Shown in pieces: positions 59,369 to 64,000 of a DNA stretch of 64,000 bases. The first letter of the stretch is position 1, and every line of letters starts with the position of its first letter. Origin of the DNA: Gorsachius magnificus (Eukaryota > Chordata > Aves > Pelecaniformes > Ardeidae); contig CM067087.1 in NCBI GenBank assembly GCA_034008185.1, positions 49,245,590 through 49,309,589 of the forward strand. Direction: 5' to 3'. The translations under genes were made by a program, and so were the position numbers. A model generated the notes under the pieces. The model had not been told where the DNA came from, did no database searches, and was given only the letters and a program-made list of their open reading frames with translations.

Positions 59369-61641
59369 GTGGGAGTGAAGGCCATGGCTTGGTTTCTGCG
59401 GCGCCCAGGGCAGCGGAGCAGAGAGGGCAGGGGGAAGAGCGGGAGCGAGGAGCGGAGCAGCCGCTCGGGGAGCGGAGCTCTGAGCGCTGGTAGGCGCCCG
59501 CCCGGTGGTCGTGTCCTTGTGACCGCAGCATCCGCGCGGGTCGAGGCTTTGGCAGTTTTGTGTTGGTTGTTAACTGTATATTAAAAACCTGAAAAGGAGC
59601 GTAGCACCAGGTTAAACTGAGCTATGCCTTGGTCTGCAGACGTGCTCGCTGTTCTGCCGGTACACAAAAGGAGAATACCGTTATGGATGCAAATTAAGAG
59701 ACGAGTATGATGCTATAATCAGTTTTTATGTCTGTGGGCCTCACAGTGTGCAAAAATGTTCCAGTTTATACTCAGTACACTTGTGGTGTACGCTGAAGAG
59801 CTTCGAGGGGAGTCTTTGGAGTGTCCGTGTGGCTCCTGTAAGTCAGAAGTGCAGTCCTGTGTGTGCCTGTTAAATTCTCACCTCTGAACCTCACCGTCAC
59901 ATCTGCACCTCGGGGCCCAGAGGAGATGGGGCAGCGCGGGTCAGGCGCGGGCTTAGTGCTTGGCTGGAGGCTGGGTCCTGCTGCTTTCCTCCGCAGCTGC
60001 CGCTTGGACCACGCCAAACGGGGCACGAACCGGGCCCCGCTGTGCCGCACGTCAGCTTTTCCCTTGTAAACCAAGCTCCGTGTGTGTGGATGTGTACGTG
60101 TCTCTGCTTCGTAAGAACTGCCAGAAATCTTAAACCACATGTGGAAAGTGTTGCTCAGACAGATGTTTTAATTCTTCTTACTGATGGGATTAACTACGTT
60201 TATAGAGATTTTACCTTTGAACAGCATGTTACAACTGTGCCCGACACGAGGGAAATGGAAAGCAAGGGAAGGTTTCTATCAGAGGGGAGGCTGTCGGCGC
60301 TAACGCCGTGTCTGGGGCTCCGACTGCAGCGCTTGCCTTGGCGCAGCCACGACCCCCTCCTTTCCCCAGCTGCAGGCCCTCGTTGCTGCTCTGCTTGCCC
60401 CTCATCTCGGTACAGATCTGTGTTCCTGAGCGCTCTCCAGAACTCCAGGCTCCTGGCCCTGGCTTTGCAGCCTTCGGCACATGTCAGTATTTTTTCCTCG
60501 AGTTACGGTTTGATAGGATTCCCCTCGCAATAGCTTTCACATCCCATCCAGCCCAGCTGTGCAGAAGTCAAGAACAGACAAGTTTCTGTTCCTTTTACAG
60601 CGTATGTTTTTGGTAAGGAACGTATGATTTTCAGGAAAACTATTCAAGTGCAAACATGCATTCACACTACTCAGCTATACCCGAACATCCCAATACACTG
60701 AACTGTGACCAAGGGCAGGCTCTCCCGTTGCAGGTGTTTGTGATGTTAGCGCTGCGTGGTGCTGGTCTGTCAGCTAATCCTTAGGCTCTGTCGCAGGAGG
60801 AGGCAACAAACGAGAGAACTGACTATTTCATATTTATCTTTAGTCACTAAAGTGTGCACGTATTTGCTTACCTGAATAACAAAACCATTTGGCACTTGTA
60901 GGTTTATTTGACTCGGAGAGATGAAGAGTAGAAAAACTAGAAAAATGTTGAAAACATAAGTGCCGGTGAGGTTGTTGGATGTCAACCCTCTTGTTTTCTC
61001 TTTCAAAATTTTAATCTAATAGTTCGGGATTTTGGTATGCGGCATACTGAGGGTTAAAGAAAGTGCACGTTAAAGTAGGGAGCAAGTTTTAACTTAACTG
61101 TGGAATAGTAACAGCCATCTCATATGTATTTTCTGAACCGTCCATGTGGCATCAGACCTGTTGGCATGCAGGGCCTGCTCTTAACTCAATGTGCAAGGTT
61201 AAATACATTTGCTGTTCAACAAAGTCCCAGCTGTGTCTTTCAGTGTGATTAAACGTTTAGTTGACATGTCTCGTGGCATATAGAATAGCCTGCAATAAGA
61301 CAAACAAACTGAAATGGTCCTTTATATTATAAGGGGGAAAACAAATAAAACTCTAAAATCTGAAATCAAAATCTGAAAATTTGAAACAGATTTCAAATTT
61401 GTTGTGTTTTCCCCTTTTGTAGTTTACGGTGCACAAAAAGACCGAACGCTTGTAATACTTGTGCACCGATAAAGCGTGTTTGATCCGCTGATTAACTTGA
61501 ACACGTTGCCTCTTCACCTTGTGAACGTGCCTGCTCTCTCAGCAGCAGGTCTGTAAACTGGAATTCCGTGTACACATGGTAACTGTTTTGAATTTGCGAG
61601 CGTGGTGCTTTATAAGATCTGTTGCTTTTCTGTCCTTCTAG
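59369..61641 (+). other. Unassigned DNA with small CpG-rich patches
   Basis: Unique DNA. A GC- and CpG-rich patch at 59385-59540 contains an ATG (59383) in a 66-codon Arg/Ser-rich frame of doubtful meaning. Smaller CpG-rich patches lie at 59900-60060 and 60290-60400. No named element is recognised. Confidence 0.45.
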
Positions 61642-61764
61642 ATGGAAGAAGATAAGGGTTCAGTCAGCTCAGCATGTGACTCTGCTGAAAGCAGGCACAG
61701 AGGGGAGGACAATAGGCAACTGCTAGACCCATCTAGCCTGCCCGACAGTTCCTACCTTCACTAG
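61642..61764 (+). CDS. ATP11B: Candidate ATP11B C-terminal exon C (acidic dileucine tail)
   Basis: A strong acceptor (TTGCTTTTCTGTCCTTCTAG, ending at 61641) opens a phase-0 frame of 40 codons to TAG at 61762-61764. Joined to exon 28 it would replace the tail with a Ser/Asp/Glu-rich one: MEEDKGSVSSACDSAESRHR, then GEDNRQLLDPSSLPDSSYLH. DNRQLL fits the [DE]xxxL[LI] sorting signal read by AP clathrin adaptors. Joining it to exon 57323 instead would shift frame and give an unlikely sequence. An AATAAA lies downstream at 62192-62197. Confidence 0.6.
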   Translation: MEEDKGSVSSACDSAESRHRGEDNRQLLDPSSLPDSSYLH

Positions 61765-62767
61765 GTAGTACTCCCACTCTACCCTAATGTGTGTGTGTGT
61801 GTATTTATAGATATCATCTACAGGCCCTCATGGAGCCATCTCCAAAATACCCATGGTTTTGGTATCTACAAGAAAATTTGCATCACAGTATGTGGGTTTG
61901 ATTTTTCCTTATCAAGCTGAATCATTCTTTTAATTCTGCACTTCAGTTGCTTTTTGGTTTACTGCATTAAATGGGCCATTATCATATAAAGCATTACATT
62001 TATTGTGATCCCAGATCGTACCTTATGAAAATACTTTACTTATTTGCAGCCCAAATATGAATAATATCAGATATTTCTCTATACTTACTTTTTTTTAAAG
62101 CATTGTCTCTGCCTTTTGTTTCCCAGGGTTTGTTTCAGGTCTTCAGAGACCATTATGCTCTACTGCCTTACTGTGCCAGGCTCTACTTTGAAATAAAACT
62201 CTGATCATAATTGTCTGCCACAGAGAGAGAAGTGAGAAAAAGGACTCTTTAGCATAATACACGTATCTTCCTGCTAGGTAGTGGATATAAATATAAAAGG
62301 CCATGTTCACCAGGCAGTGATACACAGTATATCTGCACATAAAACTGAATTTATTTTTACGTTGTCCTTAATGCTCTCCCAGTATTACATTACACTTAAC
62401 TCTGAGTTTGATAAAACAGAAATGTTGTTCACAGGCTTATGGATGGTCACATTTGCCTTTTTTTTAAAAAAGGGTCATATTAACTTCTCCATAAATTGTG
62501 GCTCAAGCATGATCCGAGCTTTTTGTGATGATCTAACCTGAGAAGAACAAAGGAGATTCTAGTGGAGAAGAGACACCAGCCCTCCAAAATGCAGCACCGA
62601 GGGTTCACTCCTTGGAAGCTGGTTTGGGTTACTCTTGGTTCCTCTTTCTGCCAGTCTTTGAATAATACCTAGGACTGCTAGCTCTCAGGTCAGCAGATTC
62701 TAGGGGAAAAAATGTCTCGTCCATCTGCTCCTACCTACAACTGCTGTAATAGGACCTTTTACAGTAG

Positions 62768-63015
62768 CTTTAAAGGTGTTACCTGGTCTGCTTCAAGATA
62801 ATGGATGGACTAAATACTGTTTTTGAAATCCCAAGTGTAGGAATGTCGAGGGTTTGGTTTGCATTGCTGTGAACACAGCTGTGAAGAGGACTTTAAAGGT
62901 GTTACCTGGTCTGCTTCAAGATAATGGATGGACTAAATACTGTTTTTGAAATCCCAAGTGTAGGAATGTCGAGGGTTTGGTTTGCATTGCTGTGAACACA
63001 GCTGTGAAGAGGACT
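62768..63015. repeat. Exact 123-bp tandem duplication
   Basis: The unit starting CTTTAAAGGTGTTACCTGGT occurs at 62768 and again at 62891. The two copies are identical by eye over the full 123-bp period and continue identically to the GGACT at 63011-63015. It is not a known element that I recognise. Confidence 0.97.
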
Positions 63016-63167
63016 GCATGGCAGCAGGGAGCTTGCTTTCTGACCTCCTAACGGGGGCTCCTTCTGCTCCGTGTAGCTGCTGGCCTGACGCGCTGTGAGC
63101 GCAGCATGAAGTGGCTGGGAAGGTCGTGTCCACTAGCACTGTAGTGCTGCAGACTGGGCTGGTCCTA

Positions 63168-63245
63168 GTTACAGAATCATGGAATCATAGAATTGGTTAG
63201 GTTGGAAGAGACCTTGAAGATCATCAAGTCCAACCATTAACCTGA
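63168..63245 (-). mobile_element. CR1 LINE 3' tail
   Basis: ACAGAATCATGGAATCATAG, then AATTGGTTAGGTTGGAAGAG and ATCATCAAGTCCAACC are the reverse complement of the CR1 3' end. The fragment is under 100 bp. Confidence 0.9.
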
Positions 63246-64000
63246 CCTTGCAACTGGAAGGTGGTTTAGTTCTTGTCTTTACTTCTCACCATCCAACCCT
63301 ATTTTAATCTACAATAAGTTAGTTTTTCTCAAGTCAAGGCTGTTTTGCCCGTGATGGTAGTTAGTATCTGAGCTCCTTGTCTTTACCATCTTGACCCACA
63401 AGCTTTTCCACCTTGTTTTCTCCCCATCTTGTTGAGGAGGGTGGGTGTCTGGCAGCGGGCCAAGGTCAACCCACTGCACAAGTATTTTTCCCCTCTTGGC
63501 ACAATATGTTTTAAGGGGATGGAGGAGGAGGAAGATTGAAAAAATAATCACATGGTTACTACCACTACAGCTGATGAAATCCCACATCTCTGTCGCCAGG
63601 CTCGGTTGTTAAAGCTTACATGAACAGGGAGACAGAAGCCCCTCAGAGCGATACAGCAATGCTGTTGGGTTCCTTGTGCTGGCATCTAAGAGTGTTGCAC
63701 GTAGGTGAAGCAGTCACTTTACAAAAGCCAGCAAATGCCCATGGACCACTCAGGTCAGATGAGGATTTCACGATGTACAAGTTTGATCTGATCCCACTAA
63801 GACAAAAGAAATTTGTCCTAAATTGGGCGGTAACTAAAGGCACATGTATCAAAAATACCACGTACTGGTTAAACAATTTAGTCTTAAAGCAACCAACAGA
63901 ATTTTGTATCAATTATGTCAAGCCTCAGCTGAAAAACATCTAGAGGTTACTTGGGCCACAGAACAGAGGATCCCGTTATGGTGTCTTCTGTGACAGCAGA

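Larger units (their letters stand above)
61765..64000 (+). other. Probable 3' UTR and downstream DNA
   Basis: A GT repeat lies at 61788-61802, AATAAA at 62192, the 123-bp tandem duplication at 62768-63015 and a CR1 tail at 63168-63240. I see no further exon. In other vertebrates DCUN1D1 lies beyond ATP11B, but none of its coding sequence is visible here. Confidence 0.5.

Noticed and set aside
59383..59583. Arg/Ser-rich frame starting ATG in a good Kozak context
   Set aside because: It sits in a small CpG-rich patch, has no recognised domain, and its length is expected from composition.
61765..64000. Search for exons of the neighbouring DCUN1D1 gene on the minus strand
   Set aside because: No coding block that I recognise appears; only its far 3' UTR could possibly be present.

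Overview
This is a window of vertebrate nuclear DNA, almost certainly from a bird. The evidence is one large spliced gene, CR1 LINE fragments of the avian type, and a solo LTR of a common avian endogenous retrovirus type. There are no bacterial operons, CRISPR arrays, rRNA or tRNA genes that I can support.

The window is dominated by a single plus-strand gene, ATP11B, a class 6 P4-ATPase (phospholipid flippase). I resolved 27 internal coding exons, exons 2 to 28, from 17959 to 52511. Every exon has AG/GT boundaries, and the phases join without error over 3204 coding bases (1068 codons). The catalytic set is complete: DGET in the A domain, PISL in M4, DKTGT with the phosphorylated Asp, SPDEK and KGAE in the N domain, and TGDK and GDGAND in the P domain. 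Ten membrane segments can be placed.

Layout: 1-2423 is upstream DNA with no recognised gene. 2424-3136 is a 34-unit, 21-bp minisatellite carrying repeated inverted CCAAT boxes. 3427-3540 is a CR1 tail. 3540-4640 is the CpG-island promoter and presumably exon 1, whose start codon I could not find. 4027-17958 is a long intron 1 with the solo LTR. 17959-52511 holds exons 2-28. 52512-64000 is the 3' part of the gene, with CR1 copies, at least two candidate alternative C-terminal exons (57323 and 61642), an uncertain third (59127), and probable 3' UTR or intergenic DNA. The human-type C-terminal tail I remember was not found.

I did not find a wholly new multi-gene system. The signals most worth a second look are the helically phased CCAAT minisatellite before the promoter, a tandem repeat that triplicates the exon 24 splice donor, the alternative C-terminal tails (one with an acidic dileucine motif), the missing start codon, an Ala-to-Val change in the conserved FPAD motif, and an exact 123-bp tandem duplication near the right end.
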